The notes: generated by a model not told the origin, from the sequence alone. Shown: positions 1 to 7,856, numbered from the stretch's first letter. The stretch is DNA of 12,590 bases from Pseudomonadota bacterium (GCA_023390415.1 JAEWCW010000198.1:1-12590), one strand, 5' to 3'. Made by a program: numbers and translations.

Positions 1-37
1 CCTTGGCGACCGGCAGGAAATAACGGGATAAGCGCAT
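1..37 (-). CDS. proS: Prolyl-tRNA synthetase, 5' end only (partial)
   Basis: Twelve complete codons of a minus-strand gene run off the left edge, reading MRLSRYFLPVAK. This is the characteristic start of alphaproteobacterial-type (short, bacterial) prolyl-tRNA synthetase, which attaches proline to tRNA-Pro in the cytoplasm. The ATG at 37-35 is preceded by AGAGG seven bases upstream, a usable Shine-Dalgarno sequence that overlaps the stop codon of the small upstream ORF (gap of 10 bases). The identification rests on these twelve residues alone, so it is pattern recognition of a well-conserved N-terminus; the sequence to the left of the window would settle it. Confidence 0.8.
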   Translation of the reverse strand, partial: MRLSRYFLPVAK

Positions 38-40
38 GGC

Positions 41-57
41 CGGACCTCTAGGGTCCG
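41..57 (-). promoter_or_regulatory. Hairpin over the proS ribosome-binding site
   Basis: On the minus strand CGGACC and GGTCCG form a perfect 6-bp stem around a 5-base loop CTAGA, ending 3 bases before the proS ATG. The loop and 3' arm contain the AGAGG Shine-Dalgarno sequence, and the 5' arm and loop contain the last codons and the TAG of the upstream small ORF. Translation of that ORF to its stop would melt the stem. Whether it forms in vivo is inference. Confidence 0.4.
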
Positions 58-82
58 TACTCGATATCCGCAATGGCCGGGA
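45..82 (-). repeat. Diverged inverted repeat, copy 1 (upstream of proS)
   Basis: Read on the minus strand, 82 to 45 matches the plus strand at 285-322 in 32 of 38 positions without gaps. Four of the six differences are A/G or T/C transitions. The copy ends seven bases before the proS ATG. It contains TTGCGG, 17 bases, then TAGAGG, which has the layout of a weak sigma-70-type promoter, so it may be a promoter copy instead of a repeat of mobile origin. It overlaps the 3' end of the small ORF. Confidence 0.7.
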
Positions 83-242
83 TCGTCCGGAGAAGGTCGC
101 CGGCAAGGAGGGCGGCGCGGGCCGGGCTGGTTGCCCGGACAAGCCGTTCGACGCAGCCGGCGGCCTTCTCCGGTCGACCGCGAAGCGGCGGGCGGCTTTT
201 GGGCCAGGGCCGCGTCCCTCGTCGGTCACGATGCGTCAGCAT
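48..242 (-). CDS. Small proline-rich ORF upstream of proS, unknown function
   Basis: I do not recognise this 64-residue product. The ATG at 242-240 is preceded by GAGGAGGGAGCG, one of the strongest ribosome-binding sites in the window, and about three quarters of codon third positions are G or C. The N-terminal third is basic and proline-rich (Pro 12, 14, 18, 19, 24); residues about 25-60 look amphipathic and helical. The last codon before TAG is proline (Pro 64), and 8 of 64 residues are proline. The stop lies 10 bases from the proS start, so the two are probably co-transcribed and may be translationally coupled. There is no signal peptide or cysteine motif. It could be a real small protein, a leader peptide for proS, or a chance ORF; the ribosome-binding site favours translation. 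Confidence 0.5.
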   Translation of the reverse strand: MLTHRDRRGTRPWPKSRPPLRGRPEKAAGCVERLVRATSPARAALLAGDLLRTIPAIADIEYGP

Positions 243-284
243 CGCTCCCTCCTCGCTCCTTGCCCTGACCCAAAATCCGCTCCG

Positions 285-322
285 TCACGGCCGTTGCGGG
301 TACCGAGTGCGGACCCTAGACG
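285..322 (+). repeat. Diverged inverted repeat, copy 2 (upstream of udg)
   Basis: This is the partner of the copy at 45-82, in opposite orientation. It contains TTGCGG, 17 bases, then TAGACG, and ends six bases before the GTG start of the glycosylase gene, nearly the same offset as copy 1 has from proS. The segment between the copies holds the small ORF. If the TTGCGG/TAGACG pair is the promoter, transcription would begin at or close to the GTG and the mRNA would be almost leaderless, which agrees with the absence of a Shine-Dalgarno sequence before 329. I saw no target-site duplication at the outer ends. Confidence 0.7.
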
Positions 323-328
323 CATCCC

Positions 329-985
329 GTGCTCATCGAAAGCCCGACGCCCGCGACCGAAGCGCCGCGCGACTGCCCGCTCTGCCCGCGCCTCGTCGCC
401 TACCGCCATGCCCTCCGCGCCGAATATCCGGATTGGTGGAACGCGCCGGGGCCCAATTTCGGCGATCCCGCGGCGTGGCTGGCGATCGGCGGCCTCGCGC
501 CGGGCAAGCACGGCGCGAACCGGACCGGGCGGCCGTTCACTGGCGACCATGCCGGCCATTTGCTGTTCGAGACGCTCCGGAAGTTTGGTCTCGCGGAGGG
601 CGCCTATGAGGAACGGCCGGACGACGGGCTACGGCTGAAAGGCGTCGCGATCGTCAACAGCGTGAAGTGCGTGCCGCCGCAGAACAAGCCGCTGCCCACG
701 GAGATCGCGAACTGCCGGACCTGGTTCGAGCCGTCGCTCGCCGCGCTGCCGAACGTGCGCGTGCTGGTCGCCTTGGGACAGATCGCGCACCAGGCGGCGA
801 TCCGCGCGGTCGGCGGGCGCCAGGCCGAATACAGGTTCGGGCACCTCGCCGAGCATCGTCTTCCGGACGGCCGCATCCTGATCGATAGCTACCATTGCTC
901 GCGCTACAACCAGAATACCGGCCGGCTGACGGCGGAGATGTTCGAGGCGGTCTTCGCCCGGGCGCTGGAGGTCCGGCCGGCCTAA
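329..985 (+). CDS. Uracil-DNA glycosylase, family 5 (UDGb type), 4Fe-4S
   Basis: This 218-residue base-excision repair enzyme should remove uracil and related deaminated bases from DNA. The first signature GLAPGKHGANRTGRPFTGD spans residues 55-73 and has the family 5 form: alanine where family 4 has a polar residue. The second, HCSRYNQNTGRLT, starts at His 189. Cys 16, 19, 114 and 129 (CxxC, then two Cys 15 apart) fit the iron-sulfur cluster ligands of families 4 and 5. GTG at 329 is the only plausible start before the conserved CPLCPRLVAYR; no Shine-Dalgarno sequence precedes it. The gene stands alone on the plus strand, and its TAA overlaps the TAG of convergent aguB by two bases (4-base gene overlap counting full codons). 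The family call is confident; its exact substrate range cannot be read from sequence. Confidence 0.92.
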   Translation: MLIESPTPATEAPRDCPLCPRLVAYRHALRAEYPDWWNAPGPNFGDPAAWLAIGGLAPGKHGANRTGRPFTGDHAGHLLFETLRKFGLAEGAYEERPDDGLRLKGVAIVNSVKCVPPQNKPLPTEIANCRTWFEPSLAALPNVRVLVALGQIAHQAAIRAVGGRQAEYRFGHLAEHRLPDGRILIDSYHCSRYNQNTGRLTAEMFEAVFARALEVRPA

Positions 986-1830
986 ATGTCCTCGCTGAGG
1001 CGCCGGTAGAGGTCGGGGCGGCGGTCGCGGAAGAAGCCGAAGGCGGCGCGGTGCTTGCGGGCCTGTTCGAGGTCGAGAGTCGCGACGAGGACGCCGGTCT
1101 CCTCCGCGCCGAATTCGGCCAGAAGGTCGCCGCGCTCGTCGGCGATGAAGCTGTGGCCGTAGAAACGCTGGCCGTGCTCGGTGCCGATCCGGTTGGCGGC
1201 GACGACGGGAACGACGTTCGAGACGGCATGGCCGATCATCGCGCGGCGCCAGAGGCGCGACGTGTCGAGGTCCGGATCGTGGGGCTCGGTTCCGATCGCG
1301 GTCGGGAAGAGCAGGATCTCCGCGCCGTCGAGCATCAAAGCGCGGGCCGTCTCCGGATACCATTGGTCCCAGCAGACCGCCGGGCCGACCGTGCCATAGG
1401 GCGTCCGGAACGTCTTGAAGCCGGTATTGCCCGGGCGGAAATAGAATTTCTCGGAGTAGCCCGGCCCATCCGGGATGTGGCTCTTGCGGTAGACGCCCAT
1501 TACCGCGCCTTTGTCGTCGATCATCGCGAGGCTGTTGTAATGATGGTGGCCCTCGGCCTCGAAGAAGCTGGTCGGGATATAGACCCCGAGTTCCTCGGCG
1601 AGCCTGCGCATGGCGAGGACGGCCGGGTGGGCGTCGACCGGCAGGGCGCGCACGAAGTGGCCCTCGTCCTGGGTGCGGCAGAAATAATGGCCCTCGAACA
1701 GCTCCGGCGGGAGGATCAGCTTTGCGCCCTTGCCCGCGGCCTCGCGCACGAGCTCGGAGACGGCGGCGATGTTCTCGTCGATATCGTCGGTGAAGGCGAG
1801 CTGGAGGGCGGCGACTCTGATCTGGCTCAT
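982..1830 (-). CDS. aguB: N-carbamoylputrescine amidase
   Basis: This nitrilase-superfamily enzyme of 282 residues hydrolyses N-carbamoylputrescine to putrescine, CO2 and ammonia, the second step of the agmatine route. The catalytic triad is visible: Glu 43 in PPELFEG, Lys 116 in YRKSHIPD and Cys 153 in AVCWDQWYPE. The HIPDGPGYSEKFYF stretch and the WDQWYPE motif are typical of AguB as opposed to other nitrilases. The ATG at 1830 is chosen over longer frames because the family begins with this RVAALQ strand and AGGGA sits a few bases upstream. It follows aguA with a 7-base gap, so the two are almost surely one transcript. Length is normal for the family. Confidence 0.95.
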   Translation of the reverse strand: MSQIRVAALQLAFTDDIDENIAAVSELVREAAGKGAKLILPPELFEGHYFCRTQDEGHFVRALPVDAHPAVLAMRRLAEELGVYIPTSFFEAEGHHHYNSLAMIDDKGAVMGVYRKSHIPDGPGYSEKFYFRPGNTGFKTFRTPYGTVGPAVCWDQWYPETARALMLDGAEILLFPTAIGTEPHDPDLDTSRLWRRAMIGHAVSNVVPVVAANRIGTEHGQRFYGHSFIADERGDLLAEFGAEETGVLVATLDLEQARKHRAAFGFFRDRRPDLYRRLSEDI

Positions 1831-1837
1831 GACGTCC

Positions 1838-2815
1838 CTATCGCGGCACCTGCTGGCTGATGCAATGGACGGAGCCGCCGCCGGTGAGGATATGCTCGGC
1901 GCGGATGCCGACCGCCTCGCGGCCGGGGAAGAGCGCGCCGATCGCCGCCACCGCCGCATCGTCGTTGGGCGCGCCGTAGATCGGCACGACGACCGCGGCG
2001 TTGCCGATATAGAAGTTCATGTAAGAGGCGGGGATGATCTCGCCGTCCCGCTCGACGCGGCCGGGGGAGGGGATCAGCCGGACCTCGAGCCCGAATGCCT
2101 CGGCGCGGCGGCGGGCATCCTCGTAGACCGCTGCGTTGGGATCGTCCGGTCCCGCGGGCTCCGGGAGGGCCAGCACGCCCTCGGCGACGAAGCGCGCGAG
2201 ATTGTCGACGTGGCCGTCCGTATGGTCGTTGAGCAGGCCGTCGCCGAGCCAGAGCAGGCGGTCGATGCCGAGCGAGGCGCGCAGCCTTTCCTCGATCGTC
2301 TCGCGCGCCAGGCCGGGATTGCGGTTCGGGTTGAGCAGGCATTGCTCGGTGGTGACTCCGAGCCCGGTGCCGTCGACGTCGATCGCGCCGCCCTCGAGCA
2401 CCCAGCCGTGCCGCCGCGCCTCGAGCCCGATCGTCTCGGCGAGGCGGAGGCCGATCGTGTCGTCGCCCTCGAGGTCGTATTTGCCGCCCCAGCCGTTGAA
2501 GAGGAAGCTCTGCGGCACGCGGCCGGCGCCGCCCGCGGCGATGATCGGCGCGGTGTCGCGGAGCCAGATGTCGCCGAACGGCTCCTGGACGATCGTCGCG
2601 AACGGGGCGAGCTCGGCGGCGCGCTTGGCTGCCGCAGGATCCGCCGCGACCAGACGCACCTCCTCGCCCTTGCCACCGGCATGGACGGCGCGCGCGAAGG
2701 CGGCGACTTCTTCCTGCGCCGGCCCAAGATCCTCGAGCCAGAGATCGGCGTGGCTGGGAAAACCGATCCAGACGAAGTCGTGCGGCGCCCATTCGGGCGG
2801 CTGGCGGAGCGTCAC
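1838..2815 (-). CDS. aguA: Agmatine deiminase
   Basis: This 325-residue cytoplasmic enzyme (porphyromonas-type peptidyl-arginine deiminase/AguA family) converts agmatine to N-carbamoylputrescine and ammonia, feeding aguB next door. Landmarks are PPEWAPHDFVWIGFP at residues 6-20, DIWLRDTAP at 82-90, the LEGGAID segment with Glu 141, DGHVDN with His 202, and GGGSVHCIS with the nucleophile Cys 318. The length is slightly below the common 340-370, with a short N-terminus before the conserved PPEW. Start is GTG at 2815, with AAGGA about 9 bases upstream. It lies 17 bases after the M28 peptidase gene. No arginine decarboxylase gene is in the window, so the source of agmatine (uptake or SpeA elsewhere) is unknown. 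Confidence 0.95.
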   Translation of the reverse strand: MTLRQPPEWAPHDFVWIGFPSHADLWLEDLGPAQEEVAAFARAVHAGGKGEEVRLVAADPAAAKRAAELAPFATIVQEPFGDIWLRDTAPIIAAGGAGRVPQSFLFNGWGGKYDLEGDDTIGLRLAETIGLEARRHGWVLEGGAIDVDGTGLGVTTEQCLLNPNRNPGLARETIEERLRASLGIDRLLWLGDGLLNDHTDGHVDNLARFVAEGVLALPEPAGPDDPNAAVYEDARRRAEAFGLEVRLIPSPGRVERDGEIIPASYMNFYIGNAAVVVPIYGAPNDDAAVAAIGALFPGREAVGIRAEHILTGGGSVHCISQQVPR

Positions 2816-2832
2816 TTGAACTCGTCCTTCTA

Positions 2833-4497
<1,665 letters not shown>

Positions 4498-4532
4498 CGG
4501 ACGGGCCTATTTCTCGAAGGACGAACCGCGCC

Positions 4533-4561
4533 GCACTATCCCCGCCGCCCGGCTGCGGCAA
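4533..4561 (-). promoter_or_regulatory. Possible promoter for the M28-aguA-aguB run
   Basis: On the minus strand TTGCCG (4561-4556), 17 bases, then TAGTGC (4538-4533) gives a weak sigma-70-like layout, about 36 bases before the M28 ATG. The match to the -10 consensus is poor. Its TTGCSG-N17-TAG pattern resembles the pairs seen before proS and udg, which is the only extra support. Confidence 0.2.
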
Positions 4562-4603
4562 GCGGCCCCCGCGGGAATAGGTCAATCCTGGACCTAGTTC
4601 GGC

Positions 4604-4631
4604 TTGCAGCGAGTGCCCGGGCTGTGATTAT
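4604..4631 (+). promoter_or_regulatory. Possible promoter for the S9 peptidase gene
   Basis: TTGCAG (4604-4609), a 16-base spacer and GATTAT (4626-4631, preceded by a TG) lie 24 bases upstream of the ATG at 4656. A strong ribosome-binding site GAGGGGGAT follows at about 4641-4650. The spacing is reasonable and the -10 is a fair match, but this is by eye only. Confidence 0.35.
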
Positions 4632-4655
4632 CTCGCAGATTGAGGGGGATCATCC

Positions 4656-6662
4656 ATGTACCGGAGGCTTACCATCATCGCCGCGAGCGCGGCTCTGGCG
4701 ATGCTGCCGTCCGCGCACGCCCGGTCGAGCGGGTCCCAGCCGAGCGAGGCCCAACCGGCAGAGAAAGGGGCCGCGGCACGCCTGGCCGATCCGGCAGCTG
4801 CCTTCGGCGCGCGCGAGAGCATCGAAGATATCAGCCTTTCGCCCGACGGTCGCCGGATCGCCTATCTCGCGCCCCACGCGGGCCAGGGGAGCCGGCTGTT
4901 CACGGTCGATCTTGCGAGCGGTCAATCGACCCAGACCAGCGCGGTTGATGGAGATTCGCAGCGCTTCGGCGGTTGCGGCTGGGTCGCGACCGAGCGGCTC
5001 GTCTGCCAGGTCTTCGCGCTTCGCCGGATCCAGACGGACGTCGCCGGCGCCTCCCGTCTCGTCGCCCTCGATATCGACGGCTCCGATATCGTCACGCTCG
5101 GCGAGGGGGACTGGCGGACCGGCGGTGGCGCCGGCGTCCGAAGTGTGATCGATTGGCACGGCGGCCGCGAGAATTCGCTGCTGATCGGGAGTCGCCTGGC
5201 GATCGCTGGGCGGGCGAACCCGGGCTACGGCGTGGTCCGGATCGACAGCCGCAGCAATGCCGTCGATGTCGTTCAGGCGCCGATCATGAGCGCGGTCAGC
5301 TTCATCTCCGACGGCCGCGGTCGGGTCCGCTTCCAGGGCAGTCGTCGCACGCGCGGCGAAACCGGCATGGACACCGGAGAAATTGAATTCCGCTACCGTC
5401 GGCGCGGATCGGACGAGTGGCATACGTTCGGCGTCTACAACGCAACGACGCGCGACGGAATGAATCCGCTGGCGGTCGATGCCGAGAGCGACGTGGCCTA
5501 CGTGCTCGACAAGCACGACGGTCGCCTCGCATTGTTCCGGGTTGCGCTGGACGGCTCGATGCAGCGGGAATTGGTGGCATCGCACGATGCGGTCGATGTG
5601 GACGACGTTTTGCGTCTCGGCCGGCGCGGGCGCGTGGTCGGCGCGACCTACGCAACCGAAACGCGTCAGTTCGTCTTTTTTGACCCTGAGCTTCGCCAGC
5701 TGTCCACGCGACTCGGACGAGCGTTACCGAACCTTCCCCTGATCCGTTTCGTGGGCGCGTCGGACGACGAGTCGGTGCTGCTCGTCTGGGCCGGCAGCGA
5801 TCGCGATCCGGGCCGCTATTTCATCTACCGAAAGGAAGGCCGGCAGCTGAACGAGATCATGCTCGCCCGCCCGCAGCTGGAGGGGGTCGCGCTTGCCGAG
5901 ATGCGCGCGGTCCGGTTCCCCGCAGCCGACGGGACGATGATCCCGGCCTATCTGACCCTGCCGCTGGGCTCCGACGGACGCGGCCTCCCGGCCATCGTGA
6001 TGCCGCATGGCGGACCGGCCGCGCGCGACGAATGGGGCTTCGACTGGCTCGCGCAATATTTCGCGCATCGCGGCTATGCGGTCCTGCAGCCCAATTTCCG
6101 CGGATCGGCGGGCTATGGCGACGCCTGGTTCCAGGAAAACGGCTTTCGCTCGTGGCGGGTCGCCGTCGGCGATGTCGCCGATGCGGGGCGCTGGCTCGCG
6201 CGCGAAGGGATTGCCGATCCCGCGAAGCTGGCCATCCTGGGCTGGTCCTATGGCGGCTATGCAGCGCTCCAGTCAGCGACCCTCGATCCGGGGCTGTTCC
6301 GCGCGGTGATCGCGATTGCGCCGGTCACGGACCTAAACCTGCTCAAGGAGGAATCTCGCGGCTGGTCCAACTTCGCGCTGATGCGCGATTTCATCGGCTC
6401 GGGCGACCATGTCCGCCAGGGGTCTCCGGCGCAGAATGCGAGCGCCATCCGTGCCCCGGTCCTGATGTTCCACGGCGTGCGAGACGCGAATGTCGAGATC
6501 GGCCATTCGCGGCTGATGCGCAGCCGGCTTCAAGGCGCTGGGCGCGAGGTGGGCTTGGTCGAATTCCCCGGCCTCGACCACCAGATCGACGACAGCGACG
6601 CGCGGGCGCGGATGCTTCGGGAGAGCGACGCCTTCCTGCGCCGGACCCTCGGACTCCAGTGA
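4656..6662 (+). CDS. Secreted S9 family (prolyl oligopeptidase-type) serine peptidase
   Basis: This 668-residue peptidase has a Sec signal peptide with likely cleavage after the AHA at residues 20-22, so it should act in the periplasm or outside. Residues about 50-400 form the divergent beta-propeller of S9 enzymes, beginning with SIEDISLSPDGRRIAY. The C-terminal alpha/beta-hydrolase domain from about 410 carries the triad Ser 531 (GWSYGGY), Asp 610 (FHGVRDANV) and His 642 (GLDHQI), with the oxyanion region MPHGGPAARDEWGF at 449-462. It resembles dipeptidyl/acylaminoacyl peptidase-like members common in sphingomonads; exact specificity is not readable. The ATG has an excellent GAGGGGGA site 5-7 bases upstream. 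It is monocistronic: it diverges from the M28 gene and ends 8 bases before a hairpin terminator. Confidence 0.93.
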   Translation: MYRRLTIIAASAALAMLPSAHARSSGSQPSEAQPAEKGAAARLADPAAAFGARESIEDISLSPDGRRIAYLAPHAGQGSRLFTVDLASGQSTQTSAVDGDSQRFGGCGWVATERLVCQVFALRRIQTDVAGASRLVALDIDGSDIVTLGEGDWRTGGGAGVRSVIDWHGGRENSLLIGSRLAIAGRANPGYGVVRIDSRSNAVDVVQAPIMSAVSFISDGRGRVRFQGSRRTRGETGMDTGEIEFRYRRRGSDEWHTFGVYNATTRDGMNPLAVDAESDVAYVLDKHDGRLALFRVALDGSMQRELVASHDAVDVDDVLRLGRRGRVVGATYATETRQFVFFDPELRQLSTRLGRALPNLPLIRFVGASDDESVLLVWAGSDRDPGRYFIYRKEGRQLNEIMLARPQLEGVALAEMRAVRFPAADGTMIPAYLTLPLGSDGRGLPAIVMPHGGPAARDEWGFDWLAQYFAHRGYAVLQPNFRGSAGYGDAWFQENGFRSWRVAVGDVADAGRWLAREGIADPAKLAILGWSYGGYAALQSATLDPGLFRAVIAIAPVTDLNLLKEESRGWSNFALMRDFIGSGDHVRQGSPAQNASAIRAPVLMFHGVRDANVEIGHSRLMRSRLQGAGREVGLVEFPGLDHQIDDSDARARMLRESDAFLRRTLGLQ

Positions 6663-6670
6663 GGCAATGA

Positions 6671-6704
6671 AAAAGGCCGGGCAGCGCGAGCCGCCCGGCC
6701 TTTT
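6671..6704. terminator. Bidirectional intrinsic terminator between the S9 peptidase and rpsD
   Basis: AAAAGGCCGGGC and GCCCGGCCTTTT form a perfect 12-bp inverted repeat with a 10-base loop (6683-6692). The GC-rich stem is followed by a T run on both strands (TTTT on plus, five T on minus), so it can end both the plus-strand peptidase transcript and the convergent rpsD transcript. Confidence 0.92.
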
Positions 6705-6725
6705 CGTTCGCCTTATCCCGAGAGA

Positions 6726-7340
6726 TCAGCGCGAGTAGAATTCGACGACGAGGTTCGGCTCCATGCGGACGGGGTAGGGAACCTCGTCCAGCGTCGGAAC
6801 GCGCATGTAGGTGACCTTGGCGGCGCCGTCCGGAGCGACATAGTCCGGGATCTCGCGCTCGGAGAGGCCCTGGGCTTCCATGACGAGCGCCATCTGCTGC
6901 GCCTTCGGGCCGAGCTCGACGACGTCGCCGATGCTGACCCGCGCCGAAGCGATGTTCAGCTTCTTGCCGTTCACCCGGATGTGGCCGTGGTTGACCAGCT
7001 GGCGCGCGGCCCAGATCGTCGGCGCGAACTTGGCGCGGTAGACGACCATGTCCAGCCGGCGCTCGAGCAGGCCGATCAGGTTCTGGCCGGTATCGCCCTT
7101 CATCTTCGAGGCTTCGGTGTAGGTGCGCTTGAACTGCTTCTCGGTGACGTCGCCGTAATAGCCCTTCAGCTTCTGCTTGGCGCGCAGCTGGATGCCGTAG
7201 TCGGACATCTTGCCCTTGCGGCGCTGGCCATGCTGGCCGGGACCATATTCGCGGCGGTTGACCGGGCTCTTGGGACGTCCGAAGACGTTTTCGCCCATGC
7301 GGCGGTCGAGCTTGTACTTGGCGCTTGAGCGCTTCGACAT
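6726..7340 (-). CDS. rpsD: 30S ribosomal protein S4
   Basis: This 204-residue protein is the primary 16S rRNA-binding protein that nucleates assembly of the 30S body. The full S4 family profile is present: RREYGPGQHGQRRKGK near residues 29-44, the LERRLD start of the S4 RNA-binding domain at about residue 91, the ARQLVNHGHIRVNG core, and the ending PNLVVEFYSR. The ATG has TTGGAG 8 bases upstream. It stands alone here, not in the alpha operon, as usual in alphaproteobacteria. S4 is a known translational repressor in several bacteria, and the leader of this gene is structured (see the leader entry). Confidence 0.98.
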   Translation of the reverse strand: MSKRSSAKYKLDRRMGENVFGRPKSPVNRREYGPGQHGQRRKGKMSDYGIQLRAKQKLKGYYGDVTEKQFKRTYTEASKMKGDTGQNLIGLLERRLDMVVYRAKFAPTIWAARQLVNHGHIRVNGKKLNIASARVSIGDVVELGPKAQQMALVMEAQGLSEREIPDYVAPDGAAKVTYMRVPTLDEVPYPVRMEPNLVVEFYSR

Positions 7341-7370
7341 CTGAAATACTCCAATTCGCGTTAGGTAAAT

Positions 7371-7435
7371 CCCCGGACCCGCACCGCATGGCCGTTACTA
7401 GCCATGCGCGGCTGCCGCTTCACCGGGGGTGCGGA
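7371..7435 (-). promoter_or_regulatory. Structured rpsD mRNA leader: multi-branch fold with possible pseudoknot
   Basis: Read as mRNA from 7435 down to 7371: CCGCACC (7434-7428) pairs with GGUGCGG (7385-7379), extendable by a G-U pair, closing a junction. Inside are a small hairpin GCGG-CAG-CCGC (7418-7408) and an 8-base-loop hairpin GCAUGGC/GCCAUGC (7407-7401 with 7392-7386). The bases CCCGG (7427-7423) just inside the closing stem can pair with CCGGG (7376-7372) just outside it, forming a pseudoknot. The fold ends 30 bases before the rpsD ATG, and CUCC at 7436-7433 could pair with GGAG of the ribosome-binding site. Binding by S4 is inference. Confidence 0.55.
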
Positions 7436-7453
7436 GCCAATTGCGAAGGCGCG

Positions 7454-7482
7454 CACATGGCCGCGCGCGGCCGGAAAGTCAA
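7454..7482 (-). promoter_or_regulatory. Possible rpsD promoter with a 14-bp palindrome in the spacer
   Basis: On the minus strand TTGACT (7482-7477) is a near-perfect -35 element. Seventeen bases on lies CATGTG (7459-7454), a poor -10, followed by the GC-rich stretch CGCGCC, as seen in stringently controlled ribosomal promoters. GGCCGCGCGCGGCC at 7459-7472 is a perfect 14-bp palindrome that fills most of the spacer. A start near 7447 would give a leader of about 107 bases containing the whole structured element. Confidence 0.4.
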
Positions 7483-7519
7483 GCTACCCGGCTGGCAAAC
7501 GGACCTGCGAAACCGTTGA

Positions 7520-7801
7520 TCAGTTGGGACTTTGCGTATCGCCGTGCCAGGGGTCGGAACGGTTCTCGCGCTCCGACTGATCGACGATGTCGCGAGTCCG
7601 GCCGCGCTCGGCGAGCTCGCGCTCGCGCCATTGTGCGCGAGTCAGGCAAACCCGGCTTCGGCCAAGGCGCGTGCCGACAGTGTGCTCGGTGCGGCAGACG
7701 AGGCGCTCGTCCCCATTCTGCGCGGCGGGCGCCGCGCCGGGGGCGGATGTCGTGCCGCTCGCGGCGCCCAGGATCATGCCTGCAATAAACAACCCGCTCA
7801 T
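7520..7801 (-). CDS. Small secreted protein with a cysteine pair, unknown function
   Basis: The 93-residue product starts with a short hydrophobic signal-like segment (residues 1-20, ending TTSA) and continues into a charged mature part. Cys 36 and Cys 52 flank a basic turn (LVCRTEHTVGTRLGRSRVCLTRAQW), suggesting a single disulfide in the periplasm. Similar small Cys-pair proteins occur in sphingomonads as far as I recall, but I know of no function. Three starts are possible: TTG at 7819, ATG at 7804 and ATG at 7801. GGAGG lies two bases before 7804 and five before 7801, so 7801 is chosen. A good promoter is seen upstream. The C-terminus (about 60-93) is highly polar and probably disordered. 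Confidence 0.75.
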   Translation of the reverse strand: MSGLFIAGMILGAASGTTSAPGAAPAAQNGDERLVCRTEHTVGTRLGRSRVCLTRAQWRERELAERGRTRDIVDQSERENRSDPWHGDTQSPN

Positions 7802-7828
7802 CATGCCCTCCAGACTCAATCCCGTCAG

Positions 7829-7856
7829 ACTATAACTTTCCGGAAGCGTTCGGCAA
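7829..7856 (-). promoter_or_regulatory. Promoter for the small secreted protein gene
   Basis: On the minus strand TTGCCG (7856-7851), a 16-base spacer and TATAGT (7834-7829, five of six consensus bases) lie 27 bases upstream of the ATG at 7801. The surrounding 7857-7890 is unusually AT-rich for this window. No hairpin terminator is visible for the methyltransferase gene ending at 7889, so read-through into this gene is also possible. Confidence 0.5.

Noticed and set aside
45..322. Calling the inverted-repeat segment a transposable element
   Set aside because: No target-site duplication is visible at the outer ends and no transposase is present; only a genome-wide search for more copies could support it.
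36..638. Plus-strand open frame of 200 codons starting at 36
   Set aside because: It overlaps the glycosylase gene in a different frame and starts inside the proS start region; the arginine- and serine-rich translation is typical of a wrong frame.
4590..4597. GGACCTAG before the S9 gene, as a third copy of the proS/udg repeat
   Set aside because: Only about eight bases match, one base is missing inside the core, and the flanking bases do not align; this is chance level.
4498..4655. Search for an operator shared by the divergent M28 and S9 peptidase genes
   Set aside because: Short GC-rich complementary bits are present but none is longer or better placed than expected in such DNA.
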